Positions 26,606 to 34,264 of a stretch of DNA of 64,000 bases are shown piece after piece (positions within the stretch are counted from its first letter, which is position 1; each line of letters opens with the position of its first letter). The notes below the pieces were generated by a model. The model worked only from the letters and a program-made list of their open reading frames with translations. It searched no databases and was not told the origin of the DNA. Location: NCBI RefSeq assembly GCF_028807635.1, contig NZ_JARBAX010000001.1, positions 2,514,001 through 2,578,000 on the forward strand, written 5' to 3'. This DNA comes from Streptomyces spiramyceticus (GTDB lineage Bacteria; Actinomycetota; Actinomycetes; Streptomycetales; Streptomycetaceae). The position numbers and the translations under genes were made by a program.

Positions 26606-27291
26606 TTGGCGACGTGGCGATCGACGGCAGTAGTACGAACAGCGAGAAGAACCGGCCCACCCCCAGCCGACGGGCGCGCCGCGTCCGCATGACCGGCAAG
26701 GAGCGCCGCGAACAACTGCTCGACATCGGCCGCACGCTCTTCGCGGAGAAGGGGTTCGAAGGCACGTCGGTGGAGGAGATCGCGGCGAAGGCCGGCGTTT
26801 CCAAGCCTGTCGTGTACGAACACTTCGGCGGCAAGGAGGGCCTGTACGCCGTCGTGGTCGACCGGGAGATGCGGCGCCTGCTCGACATGGTCACGGGTGC
26901 CCTTACGGCCGGTCACCCCCGCGAACTCCTCGAACAGGCCGCGTTCGCCCTCCTGGACTACATCGAGACGTACACGGACGGCTTCCGCATTCTGGTCCGC
27001 GACTCACCGGTGGCCCAGTCGACGGGCTCGTTCGCATCCCTGATCAGCGATATCGCCACGCAGGTCGAGGACATCCTGGGGCTGGAGTTCAAGGCCCGCG
27101 GCTTCGACCCGAAGCTGGCCCCGCTGTACGCCCAGGCCCTGGTCGGGATGGTCGCGCTGACGGGCCAGTGGTGGCTGGACGTCCGTAAGCCGAAGAAGGC
27201 GGAGGTCGCGGCGCATCTGGTGAACCTGTGCTGGCACGGCCTGGAGAACCTGGAGCCCAAACCGCGCCTCATAGGCCACCGCAAGAACTGA
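26602..27291 (+). CDS. TetR-family regulator coupled to the desaturase (229 aa)
   Basis: DNA-binding helix-turn-helix at about residues 42-78 (FEGTSVEEIAAKAGVSK then PVVYEHFGGKEGLY), followed by an all-helical ligand domain with TYTDGFRILVRDSPVAQ. The N-terminal 25 residues are a polar tail (STNSEKNRPTPSRRARRVR). ATG 26602 overlaps the desaturase stop; an internal ATG at residue 30 is possible. By position it should sense acyl-CoA or fatty acids and repress the operon, as TetR regulators of lipid desaturation do in other bacteria; that is inference. Confidence 0.88.
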   Translation: MIGDVAIDGSSTNSEKNRPTPSRRARRVRMTGKERREQLLDIGRTLFAEKGFEGTSVEEIAAKAGVSKPVVYEHFGGKEGLYAVVVDREMRRLLDMVTGALTAGHPRELLEQAAFALLDYIETYTDGFRILVRDSPVAQSTGSFASLISDIATQVEDILGLEFKARGFDPKLAPLYAQALVGMVALTGQWWLDVRKPKKAEVAAHLVNLCWHGLENLEPKPRLIGHRKN

Positions 27292-27309
27292 GGCGCCCCG
27301 GCAGGGGTC

Positions 27310-28398
27310 TCAATGTGCGGGGTCGGCGGCGAGCGCGTACAGCAGCTCGTAGGCGGTGCCCAACAGGCGGCGGAATTCGCCTCGGCGCGTCGCGAACGCG
27401 GCCAGCGCGGTTCCGGTTGCCGGGTGGAAGCCGAGGAATGCCTTCTGGCCGAAGGTCGCCCCGGCGTGGAAGAGCAGCGGGCCGCCCGGCGCCGGGTGCT
27501 GGTACCAGGTCAGGGTGTGCGTTTCGCGGCGCCGAAGACCGCGACGCAATTGCGGGACCTGGACGTCGCGCAGCGCGTGGCGCAGCGGCGTGGCCTCGGG
27601 CGCGAGGTGCGCTTCGAGGTAGCTGAGCGCGTCGCCGGGGGTGGAGCGTACGCCGGCCGCGGCGGTGAAGGCGCCCCCTTCGATGCCGGGGACCGGTGTG
27701 CTGCCGTTTCTGCGGTGCCCGGTGGCGTTGGTGCGCGTGTCGCCGCTCTGGTTCAGGGTCGTGTCGGTCAGCCCCAGCGGGCTCAGCACATGGTCGGCCA
27801 GCAGCTCGGCGTAGTCGGCGCCCGTGGCTCCGGACATCGCGCAGGCCAGCAGGGCCAGCCCGAAGTTGGAGTAGTGCCAGCGGGTGCCGGGGCGGTGGCG
27901 GGGCCGGGTGCGGGCGAAGGCGCGCAGCAGGCGTTCGGTGCCGTACCCGGCGTAGCCGTTGGCGTTCGGGTGCATCACGGCGCCGGGCACCAGATCGCGG
28001 GGGATGCGGGGCAGTCCCGCCGTATGGGTGGCCAGATGGCGGAGCGTGATCCGGCGTGAGGCGGGGTGGCGCAGCGGCAGCCCGCCCGGCAGGTGGGCGG
28101 TGAGCGGATCGTCGAGGGACAGGGCGCCCGAACGGGCCAGGGCGGCCAACAGCAGCACGCTGTAGGTCTTGCTGATCGAGCCGAGTTCATAGCGCAGCGC
28201 GTCGCGCGGTACGGCGGGCCGTTCGGCGGGCGATACGGCGGGCGCGAGGGCGGTTCCGCCGGTGGCGAGGGTCCGCCGGCCGTGGCGGGTGACGGCGAGC
28301 ACGACGTCCGGGGCGTCGATCGCGGCGAGTGCGTCGGCGAGGCGGCCCGCGAGGCGGTCCTCCCGAGCGGTGGTGGGGGCGGTCGCGAGGGAGCTCAT
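27310..28398 (-). CDS. Serine beta-lactamase-like (class C / PBP4*-type) hydrolase (362 aa)
   Basis: Beta-lactamase-fold enzyme with nucleophile motif S74-I-S-K77, Tyr motif WHYSNFGLAL, and a C-terminal LLFHAGATFGQKAF region in place of KTG. There is no signal peptide, so it acts in the cytoplasm, unlike resistance beta-lactamases; such proteins are often esterases, peptidases or transacylases in small-molecule or peptide pathways. It is the last gene of a five-gene operon, 5 bp after the previous stop. ATG 28398 is chosen for this spacing; the ribosome site is weak. Substrate unknown. Confidence 0.82.
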   Translation of the reverse strand: MSSLATAPTTAREDRLAGRLADALAAIDAPDVVLAVTRHGRRTLATGGTALAPAVSPAERPAVPRDALRYELGSISKTYSVLLLAALARSGALSLDDPLTAHLPGGLPLRHPASRRITLRHLATHTAGLPRIPRDLVPGAVMHPNANGYAGYGTERLLRAFARTRPRHRPGTRWHYSNFGLALLACAMSGATGADYAELLADHVLSPLGLTDTTLNQSGDTRTNATGHRRNGSTPVPGIEGGAFTAAAGVRSTPGDALSYLEAHLAPEATPLRHALRDVQVPQLRRGLRRRETHTLTWYQHPAPGGPLLFHAGATFGQKAFLGFHPATGTALAAFATRRGEFRRLLGTAYELLYALAADPAH

Positions 28399-28403
28399 CG
28401 GGC

Positions 28404-29336
28404 TCAGCCGGCCGACAGGGCGCGGGAGATGGCCATCGCGGAGGCGAACGCGGCCACCAGGGTGGGGTGGTGAACGACATCGAAGACCTCCGCCGCATCG
28501 CCGTCCGGCATCCCGTGCCGTGCGGGCATCGCGCCGGATTCGGACTGGGCGGCGGCGTACCGCTCCCATGTCTGCGCGTCCAGCGTGGGCCTCGGCAGGC
28601 ACGCGTCGACGACGAGGAGTTCGCCGAGCAGGTCCCAGTGTTCGAGGTTCGCCCAGTCCTCCATCCAGGCGGGCAGATACAGCGCGAGGTAGGAGGCGAT
28701 CTCCGAGGGGATACCGTCCGGCGCAGCGCCCCAGTTGGTGAGGTGGAAGACGGTGTGCGTGACGTCGTACGCGATGTGGAACTGCGCCGTCCACGGCTCG
28801 GGCAGCCTGCCCAGCCACGTACCGCTCACGGCAGCGTCGAAGTCGGAGCTGGGCGCCAGGCCCATTTTGCGTTCGGCGTTGAGCACGCCGAGGCGTCGGC
28901 TGGGGACCATGTCCAGCGCCGGCCATGTGAGGGTGCGGCGGCTGACCTCCACGGCCGACTCCAGTGCCGGATGGCGCAGACCCAGCTCGTGGAAGGTCGC
29001 GTAGATCTCCAGGGGTACGGGGGAGAACGGTTCGTCGTGCTGGAGCTCGGCCAGCACATTGCCGCCGTCCAGCAGTTCCCGCCAGGTGAAGTCCAGCAGT
29101 TGCCCGGCGCGCGCGTGCTGGCGGGAGCCCGCCACGCCCTCCCGGAAGAGCACCTGCATATTGATGGCCAACTCCCCGATCGGCTTGAGCCGTTCCCCGA
29201 CGGCTCTGCCGGTGGCACGGTCGTCAGGGGTCAGCCTGAAGTACTCGCGGTGCTCGTCGAGCCAGGTCAGAGCCCGGTCCCCGACACTGTGCAGCAGCGC
29301 GGGGGGAGCGGCTGCGGATGTGGCTGCGGCTGTCAC
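28404..29336 (-). CDS. DUF6895-like helical protein, copy A (310 aa)
   Basis: Unknown function. It is a paralogue of the gene before it: both carry the blocks LGVLNAER, THxxFHLTxWG, WDLxGELLxxxACLP and HxTLVxAFA, spaced alike. The two conserved His in the THTVFHLTNWG block and the acidic residues nearby could form a site. No signal peptide or membrane helix is seen. The GTG start overlaps the previous stop as GTGA. The family name is tentative, from memory. Stability of the pair suggests a heteromer. Confidence 0.75.
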   Translation of the reverse strand: MTAAATSAAAPPALLHSVGDRALTWLDEHREYFRLTPDDRATGRAVGERLKPIGELAINMQVLFREGVAGSRQHARAGQLLDFTWRELLDGGNVLAELQHDEPFSPVPLEIYATFHELGLRHPALESAVEVSRRTLTWPALDMVPSRRLGVLNAERKMGLAPSSDFDAAVSGTWLGRLPEPWTAQFHIAYDVTHTVFHLTNWGAAPDGIPSEIASYLALYLPAWMEDWANLEHWDLLGELLVVDACLPRPTLDAQTWERYAAAQSESGAMPARHGMPDGDAAEVFDVVHHPTLVAAFASAMAISRALSAG

Positions 29337-30310
29337 GGGGCCACCTCGCTTTCGTACTCGGCTTCCGCTTCAGGTCCCGGTGCTGATCCCGCCCCGGCCC
29401 CGGCCTCGTCCGAGGCGATGCGTGCCAGCGTCCCCGCGAAGGCCGTCACCAGCGTGGAGTGGTAGCAGGCGGTGAAGGCTTCGGCGCCGTCTCCGGGGGG
29501 CGGCGCCGTGCCCATCTCGGGCACGCTGCCGTCGTCCGCCTGCGCGTCCGCCAGCCGCTGCCAGGCCACCGGATCGTACGGGGCCGAGGGCAGGCAGGCC
29601 GTCACGGCGAGCAACTCGCCTACCAGATCCCACAGTTGTTCCTCCAGCCAGGCCTCCAGCCAGGAGGGCAACCAGAGCCGCAGGTAGTCGGCGTACGCCT
29701 GCGGCAATCGTCGGCGGGCGCGACCCCAGTCGGTGAGGTGGAAGACGTCATGAGTCATGCCGTACGCCGCCTTGCGGTCCAGCGCCCACGGCTCCGGCAG
29801 CAGGCCCAGGCCGGTCAGCTCCAGCACACCGTCGAAGTCGGCGTGTTGGAGCAGGCCGATCCGCCGCTCGGCGTTGAGCACTCCGAGCGTACGGGTGTGA
29901 TCCTCGCGCGCCACCCGCCAACTGCGCAGCCCTGTCGTAGCGGACAACAGCTCCTCCACAGCGGCGTTGCGCAGTCCTGCCTGTGCGAAGACCCCGTACA
30001 TTTCCACCGGATACGTCGCATGGGGTTCGCCACGGATCAGCTCCGCGAACAGCTCACCGCCCCGTGTCTCGTTCCAGGCGAACGCGAACAGCCCGTCCGC
30101 CACCTCCCGGATGTCACGGCGGGGGTTCGATGTCCTGACGAACTGGGTCAGTTCCGCCAGTTCGCCGAGGGGTTTGAGGGTCCGGTTGGGATCGGCGTCC
30201 GTCGTCACGTTCGGGGGCAGGGTGAAGCGGGCCCGCGCCTCTTCGAGCCACCCCAGGCTGTCGCCGACCATACGGTCGAGCAGGGCCGGGGCGCCCCGGC
30301 CACCGGTCAC
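29333..30310 (-). CDS. DUF6895-like helical protein, copy B (325 aa)
   Basis: Second paralogue of the pair, with RTLGVLNAERRIGLLQHADF, YGMTHDVFHLTDWGRARR and LWDLVGELLAVTACLPSAPYD. It has an acidic Glu/Ala/Gly-rich C-terminal tail (GAGAGSAPGPEAEAEYESE) absent from copy A. The GTG at 30310 overlaps the upstream stop as GTGA, choosing the start; a reading frame extending to 30721 is a GC artefact over the preceding gene. Predicted cytoplasmic and helical. Function unknown. Confidence 0.75.
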   Translation of the reverse strand: MTGGRGAPALLDRMVGDSLGWLEEARARFTLPPNVTTDADPNRTLKPLGELAELTQFVRTSNPRRDIREVADGLFAFAWNETRGGELFAELIRGEPHATYPVEMYGVFAQAGLRNAAVEELLSATTGLRSWRVAREDHTRTLGVLNAERRIGLLQHADFDGVLELTGLGLLPEPWALDRKAAYGMTHDVFHLTDWGRARRRLPQAYADYLRLWLPSWLEAWLEEQLWDLVGELLAVTACLPSAPYDPVAWQRLADAQADDGSVPEMGTAPPPGDGAEAFTACYHSTLVTAFAGTLARIASDEAGAGAGSAPGPEAEAEYESEVAP

Positions 30311-31008
30311 CAACCCCGTCCGTAGAACTGCCGTGCGGCCACGACATGCAGCGCCACCCGGGCGTCGCCTTCGCTCATCCGGCGGACGAACGCCAGCCCG
30401 TTGTCGAGCCCCAGCGACGGCGGCACGTCCGGCAGCCGGGCCAGCCAGCGACCGAGACCGGCGGCCTGCAGCCAGTCCCTGCGGCGTACCGCCCGGACGA
30501 AACCGCGGGCCAGGTCGTCCGTACGGGCCGCCAGCTCGTCGGCCAGGCCCGGCGCGAGTCCGGGGAGGGCGAGCGCGGCCAGTTGTGACGCCCGATGAGA
30601 AAGCTTTGGCCATGGGTCTTCTGTGACCCAGGCGGCTCCGGCCTGCGGCACCTGCGGCAAGCGGTCGACGCCACCCGGCAGGAAGGTGTGCGAGGCCTCG
30701 ACCAGCCCGCGGTAGCTCCACACGGACACATCGGAGGCGTCAACCCCCGGCGGGTATGCGGTAAGTACCTGCCGCACTACCGCCTGGTCGTCCTCGCCGC
30801 CGGGTCCTGCGCGGTGGTCCAGCGCGTACGGCGCGAGCGCATCGGCGCCCAGCACCCGGATCGCGGCCAGCGCCAGCGCGTCACCCTGGCGGACAATGCG
30901 GGAGAGCGCATACGGATCGCCCTCACCCTGAAGGGCAAGGGCGACGCCGTTTGCGGCATCAGCGATCACAGCGCTCAGCGGCACTGCTCCCTGCGCCTGT
31001 TCAGCCAA
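30307..31008 (-). CDS. Unknown operon protein (233 aa), probable TTG start
   Basis: Not recognised. It is Ala/Leu-rich, without signal peptide or clear membrane helix; visible blocks are DDQAVVRQVLTAYPPGVDAS, WSYRGLVEASHTFLPGGVD and VALHVVAARQFYGRGW at the C-terminus. The start is proposed as TTG 31008, because AAGGGG (31015-31020) is 6 nt upstream and overlaps the stop of the 61-residue gene, implying coupling; GTGs about 10 residues further in are alternatives. It is second in the operon and overlaps copy B as GTGA. Confidence 0.65.
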   Translation of the reverse strand: MAEQAQGAVPLSAVIADAANGVALALQGEGDPYALSRIVRQGDALALAAIRVLGADALAPYALDHRAGPGGEDDQAVVRQVLTAYPPGVDASDVSVWSYRGLVEASHTFLPGGVDRLPQVPQAGAAWVTEDPWPKLSHRASQLAALALPGLAPGLADELAARTDDLARGFVRAVRRRDWLQAAGLGRWLARLPDVPPSLGLDNGLAFVRRMSEGDARVALHVVAARQFYGRGW

Positions 31009-31019
31009 CGCAAACCCCT

Positions 31020-31205
31020 TTACCGGGTTTCCGTCTTCGGACGGGGCGTGGGCGGCGAGAGCAGCAGGAGCGCGCCGAGCAGGAGGAGACCCCCGCACTC
31101 ACGCGTGTCGCGGAAGACGCCTTCAGGTTCGGCGGAGTCCAGCAAGCCCTCCACCTGTGTGGTCAGTGCGGCCGTCTCGACCGGGGAAGTGCGGTCCATG
31201 ATCAT
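31020..31205 (-). CDS. 61-residue peptide heading the operon
   Basis: A small gene with a strong ribosome site, AAGGAGGG (31209-31217 on the opposite strand) before ATG 31205. The product is polar and acidic for 40 residues (MIMDRTSPVETAALTTQVEG, LLDSAEPEGVFRDTRE), then CGGLLLLGALLLLS and a basic Pro/Thr/Lys tail. The single Cys precedes the hydrophobic run. It could be a small membrane protein or the precursor peptide of a modified product; sequence alone does not decide. Its stop overlaps the ribosome site of the next gene. Confidence 0.65.
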   Translation of the reverse strand: MIMDRTSPVETAALTTQVEGLLDSAEPEGVFRDTRECGGLLLLGALLLLSPPTPRPKTETR

Positions 31206-31219
31206 GGGACCCTCCTTGG

Positions 31220-31256
31220 ATTGCGGCTGTGGCTCCAGACTGGCACGAGCCGCAAT
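31220..31256 (-). promoter_or_regulatory. Hairpin in the 5' leader of the 61-residue gene
   Basis: ATTGCGGCT (31220-31228) and AGCCGCAAT (31248-31256) are a perfect 9-bp inverted repeat; one arm touches the ribosome site. It could tune translation of the peptide. Confidence 0.35.
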
Positions 31257-31392
31257 TGCCCGCAAACCGGACAGGCAATCCGCGCATTTCCCCAGCAAGG
31301 AGGCGTGTCGGCGGCGGCAGTTCAAGACTTGACGATGCGTCGACCCGGCGCTCACGCGACGCTCGGCTCCAGGAACTCCAGCCGGTTGCCCG

Positions 31393-32184
31393 TCAGATTG
31401 CCGTCCCCTTCCGCGCCGCGGCGAAGATGCGGCGGAATGGGAACACCGTGCCGTGCGGCCCGGCAGGGTATGCGGCGCGCAGGGCGGTGGCGTATTCGGT
31501 GATGAAGGCGTCGCGGGCCTTGGGGTCGTCGGCGAGTGCCGTGAGGACCGGGCGCAGCGCGGTGCCCTTCACCCAGTCCAGGACCGGATCCTCGCCCTGG
31601 AGGATCTGAAGGTATGTCGTCTCCCATACGTCGGCCGCGCAGCCGAGCGCGGTGAGCCGGTTCAGGTAGTCCTCCGGTTCCAGGACGGCGCCTGCCCGGT
31701 CACCCACACCGCGCAGCCGGTCACGCCATCGGGGGGATTCACGCAGGTCCGCCAGGATGGTGTGGCTGGGGGCGGTGAAGTTTCCGGGCACCTGGAAGGC
31801 GAAGACGCCGCCGGGAGTGAGGGCGTCGAGCCAGACCGGGAAGCGGTCGGCATGGCCCGGCACCCACTGGAGCAGGGCGTTGGAGACGATGAGGTCGTAC
31901 GTCTCCTCGGGCGTCCAGGTGGCAGCGTCGGCGTACGCGAAGTCCAGCCGCGGCCCCGCGTACCGCTCGGCCTGCTCCAGCATCTGCGGGGAGTTGTCGT
32001 AGCCGGTGATACGGGCGGTGGGCCAGCGGTCGGCGAGCAGCGCGGTGACATTGCCGGCGCCGCAGCCGAGGTCGGCGATGCGGGCGGGTTCGGCGTCGAT
32101 ACGGGTGAGCAGGTCGACGAAGGGCCGGGTGCGGTGACCGGCGTGACGGAGGTACTGCTGCGGGTCCCAGGTCGGTGAGGTCAT
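31393..32184 (-). CDS. tam: Trans-aconitate 2-methyltransferase-like SAM enzyme (263 aa)
   Basis: Class I SAM methyltransferase resembling Tam, which methyl-esterifies trans-aconitate formed spontaneously from cis-aconitate and so relieves aconitase inhibition. Tam-like features: N-terminal WDPQQYLRHAGHRTRPFVDL, motif I DLGCGAGNVTALLA, YDNSPQMLEQAE, and SNALLQWVPGHADRFPVWLD. ATG 32184 is 21 bp inside the longest frame and matches family N-termini. It is divergent from a MarR gene across 89 bp containing MarR-type repeats, so that MarR may regulate it. Confidence 0.85.
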   Translation of the reverse strand: MTSPTWDPQQYLRHAGHRTRPFVDLLTRIDAEPARIADLGCGAGNVTALLADRWPTARITGYDNSPQMLEQAERYAGPRLDFAYADAATWTPEETYDLIVSNALLQWVPGHADRFPVWLDALTPGGVFAFQVPGNFTAPSHTILADLRESPRWRDRLRGVGDRAGAVLEPEDYLNRLTALGCAADVWETTYLQILQGEDPVLDWVKGTALRPVLTALADDPKARDAFITEYATALRAAYPAGPHGTVFPFRRIFAAARKGTAI

Positions 32185-32209
32185 GCGCAACAGCTTCCCG
32201 ACCAAGGTC

Positions 32210-32238
32210 TCTCGATGTCAAGAAACTCGACGCCAAGA
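32210..32238. promoter_or_regulatory. MarR-type operator repeats
   Basis: TCTCGATGTCAAGA (32210-32223) is a near-palindrome of the TCTtGA..TCaAGA class used by MarR proteins, and CTCGACGCCAAGA (32226-32238) is a second, imperfect copy at a 15-bp step. They fill the gap between the divergent methyltransferase and MarR genes. Confidence 0.6.
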
Positions 32239-32273
32239 GACTTCATGTCGACAGACCCCCTACACTGATCACC

Positions 32274-32771
32274 ATGGAGGACGAGGTCGACCGACTGGTC
32301 GCAGCATGGCGCCGCGAGCGCCCCGACCTCGACGTGGAACCGCTCGAGGTCCTCAGCCGTGTCTCCAGGCTGGCCCGCCACCTCGACCGCGCCCGCCGGA
32401 TCGCGTTCTCCGAGCATCAGCTGGAGCCGTGGGAGTTCGACGTACTGACGTCACTGCGGCGCGCGGGCGATCCGTATCAGCTCTCGCCGGGCCAGTTGCT
32501 GACCCAGACGCTGGTCACTTCGGGCACCATGACCAACCGCATCGACCGGCTCGCGAAGAAGGGCCTCGTCGAGCGGCTGCCGGACCCCAGCGACCGCCGT
32601 GGTGTTCTCGTGCGGCTCACCGCGGAGGGCCGTGACCGTGCCGACGAGGCACTGGCCGGTCTGCTCGCGCAGGAGCGGGCGATCCTCGGCGAGCTGTCGC
32701 GCGCGCAGCGCGGCGAACTGGCCGGGCTGCTACGCCAGTTGACCGCCCCGTTCGACAATATCCCCGGCTAG
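32274..32771 (+). CDS. MarR-family transcriptional regulator (165 aa)
   Basis: Winged-helix dimeric repressor: helix region LEPWEFDVLTSLRRAGDPYQ, recognition helix TSGTMTNRIDRLAKKGLVER, and wing DPSDRRGVLVRLTAEG. ATG 32274 is preferred over upstream in-frame codons because it matches MarR length and leaves the operator repeats outside the gene. The last 42 bp overlap the tail of the convergent response regulator. The likely targets are itself and the methyltransferase; ligand unknown. Confidence 0.88.
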   Translation: MEDEVDRLVAAWRRERPDLDVEPLEVLSRVSRLARHLDRARRIAFSEHQLEPWEFDVLTSLRRAGDPYQLSPGQLLTQTLVTSGTMTNRIDRLAKKGLVERLPDPSDRRGVLVRLTAEGRDRADEALAGLLAQERAILGELSRAQRGELAGLLRQLTAPFDNIPG

Positions 32772-33503
32772 GTCGGCCGGGCCCACGCCCGCGCGCCTTG
32801 CCAGGGCGACCGCGGCAAGGGTGGAGTGCACGCCCAGCTTCCCCAGCACGTTCTGCATGTGCGTGCGGACGGTGTGCGGGGAGAGGAAGAGCCGCTCGGC
32901 TACCGCTTTGCGGCCGAGCCCGGCCACCATGCAGCGCAGTACCTCCCGCTCGCGCGGCGTCAGCGACTCGACGAGCCGCTCGCTCTCGGTGCGGTGCTTG
33001 CGGGCTGCGGTCAACTCCCGTAGCACGCCGGTCAGAAGCGCGGGCGGCAGGTGCGTCTCATCCCGCAGTACGCCGCGGATGACGGCCAGCAGCCGCTGCA
33101 GCGAGCAGTCCTTGGCGACCCAGCCCGAGGCCCCTGCCTGGAGGGCTAGGGCGGCGCGGCGCGGATCGTCCTTTTCGGCGAGTACGACCGTACGGACGGA
33201 CGACCATCCCGAACGGACGCCCGCCACCAGCGAGATGCCGTCGACGAGGCCTTCCTCGCCCGGTTCGGGCAGATGGACGGCGCGGGCCACAAGCCCGGTT
33301 GTGCTGCTGCCGCCGAGGTCGGCATCGATGAGCATGACGTCGAATCTGCGGCTTTCCGCCGCCGCCCGCTCCAGGCAGCGCAGCGCTGCCGGGCCGCTGC
33401 CCGCCGCGGACACGTCCACGTCGGGCTCTGCGGCGAGGGCCGCGGCGAGCGACTCGGCGAAGATGCGGTGATCGTCCACCACCAGTACCCGGATACGAAC
33501 CAC
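32730..33503 (-). CDS. Orphan LuxR-type response regulator with partly atypical receiver (257 aa)
   Basis: NarL-like architecture: receiver at residues 1-130 and LuxR helix-turn-helix at about 190-250 (LTPREREVLRCMVAGLGRK then LFLSPHTVRTHMQNVLGKLG). Acidic pair D10-D11, phospho-acceptor D60 (MLIDADLGG) and Lys (GWVAKD) are present, but the switch Thr/Ser is Ala (VVLAEKDD). The start is GTG 33503, with GGGG 5-6 nt upstream; GTG 33509 is possible. No kinase is adjacent. It overlaps the MarR gene end to end. Confidence 0.85.
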   Translation of the reverse strand: MVRIRVLVVDDHRIFAESLAAALAAEPDVDVSAAGSGPAALRCLERAAAESRRFDVMLIDADLGGSSTTGLVARAVHLPEPGEEGLVDGISLVAGVRSGWSSVRTVVLAEKDDPRRAALALQAGASGWVAKDCSLQRLLAVIRGVLRDETHLPPALLTGVLRELTAARKHRTESERLVESLTPREREVLRCMVAGLGRKAVAERLFLSPHTVRTHMQNVLGKLGVHSTLAAVALARRAGVGPADLAGDIVERGGQLA

Positions 33504-33782
33504 AGACACCCCCAGGCTGCGTTGTCCGGAGGATCCCCCCGGACCCCCGGCGGGGAGCGACCATAGCGGGCACGCCGCCCGGAGAAGAGGTCATCGCAGT
33601 CACGACGCCGCCGCCGCCGCACACTGACTGCTGCTGCCCCAACCCGGGCGACGTACCCGACTGCCTCGCCCCCTGATCAGAGCACCGGCCCCCACCGGCG
33701 CTCCGCTTCAGCGTACGGGCGGGGGCGGCAAGCGGAAGGTAATTCGCAGAACTGATTGGCCGAGGTGTTTAAGGTGTGCCTC

Positions 33783-34226
33783 ATGTTTCGCATTGAGACA
33801 GAAGTCGACAAAGAACGACGCTCTGTATTGGAGGAACGACTCGAAGCCACGAACACGGGCCGTTCCCCGGCGATGGCCGCACTGAACGGAACCCCGGCCG
33901 AGGACGAAATCCCGCTCCAGCTCTGGGCGTTGGACGACAGCGACGAACTGGTGGCCGGCCTCGACGGCTTCACCTGGGGCCACTGGCTCCACATCGGCCT
34001 GCTGTGGGTGGCCGACGAACACCGCGGAACGGGCCTGGGCTCGCGCCTGCTGAGGCAGGCGGAGCGAACGGCACAGGACGACCGGGACTGCCGGTACGCC
34101 CGTGTGGAAACGTGGGACTTCCAGGCGCCGGACTTCTACCGGAAGTTGGGCTACGAGATAACCGGCCGGATCGACAACTACCCGCCAGGCGTTACGGAGT
34201 TCACCCTGGCGAAGCGGCTGGCTTAA
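33783..34226 (+). CDS. GNAT-family N-acetyltransferase (147 aa)
   Basis: Acetyl-CoA-dependent transferase. The acetyl-CoA loop is WVADEHRGTGLGSRLLRQAE, followed by ARVETWDFQAPDFYRKLGYE, which is the usual GNAT beta4-alpha4 'FYxxxGY' ending. The N-terminus is RIETEVDKERRSVLEERLEA. ATG 33783 has AAGGTG 6-9 nt upstream. Acceptor unknown; small molecules or protein N-termini are typical. It is monocistronic, convergent with galK across a GGGGGT/ACCCCC hairpin. Confidence 0.82.
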   Translation: MFRIETEVDKERRSVLEERLEATNTGRSPAMAALNGTPAEDEIPLQLWALDDSDELVAGLDGFTWGHWLHIGLLWVADEHRGTGLGSRLLRQAERTAQDDRDCRYARVETWDFQAPDFYRKLGYEITGRIDNYPPGVTEFTLAKRLA

Positions 34227-34230
34227 GTCG

Positions 34231-34247
34231 GGGGTCGGCCACCCCCA
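34231..34247. terminator. GGGGGT/ACCCCC hairpin between GNAT and galK
   Basis: A 6-bp stem with a CGGCC loop lies 5 bp past the GNAT stop and 18 bp past the galK stop, followed by AGCC-TGC-GGCT. It resembles the short Streptomyces terminator-like repeats. Confidence 0.55.
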
Positions 34248-34264
34248 GCCTGCGGCTGCGCCCG

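Noticed and set aside
27310..28398. Antibiotic-resistance beta-lactamase
   Set aside because: No signal peptide, and it is embedded in a cytoplasmic operon; resistance enzymes must be exported.
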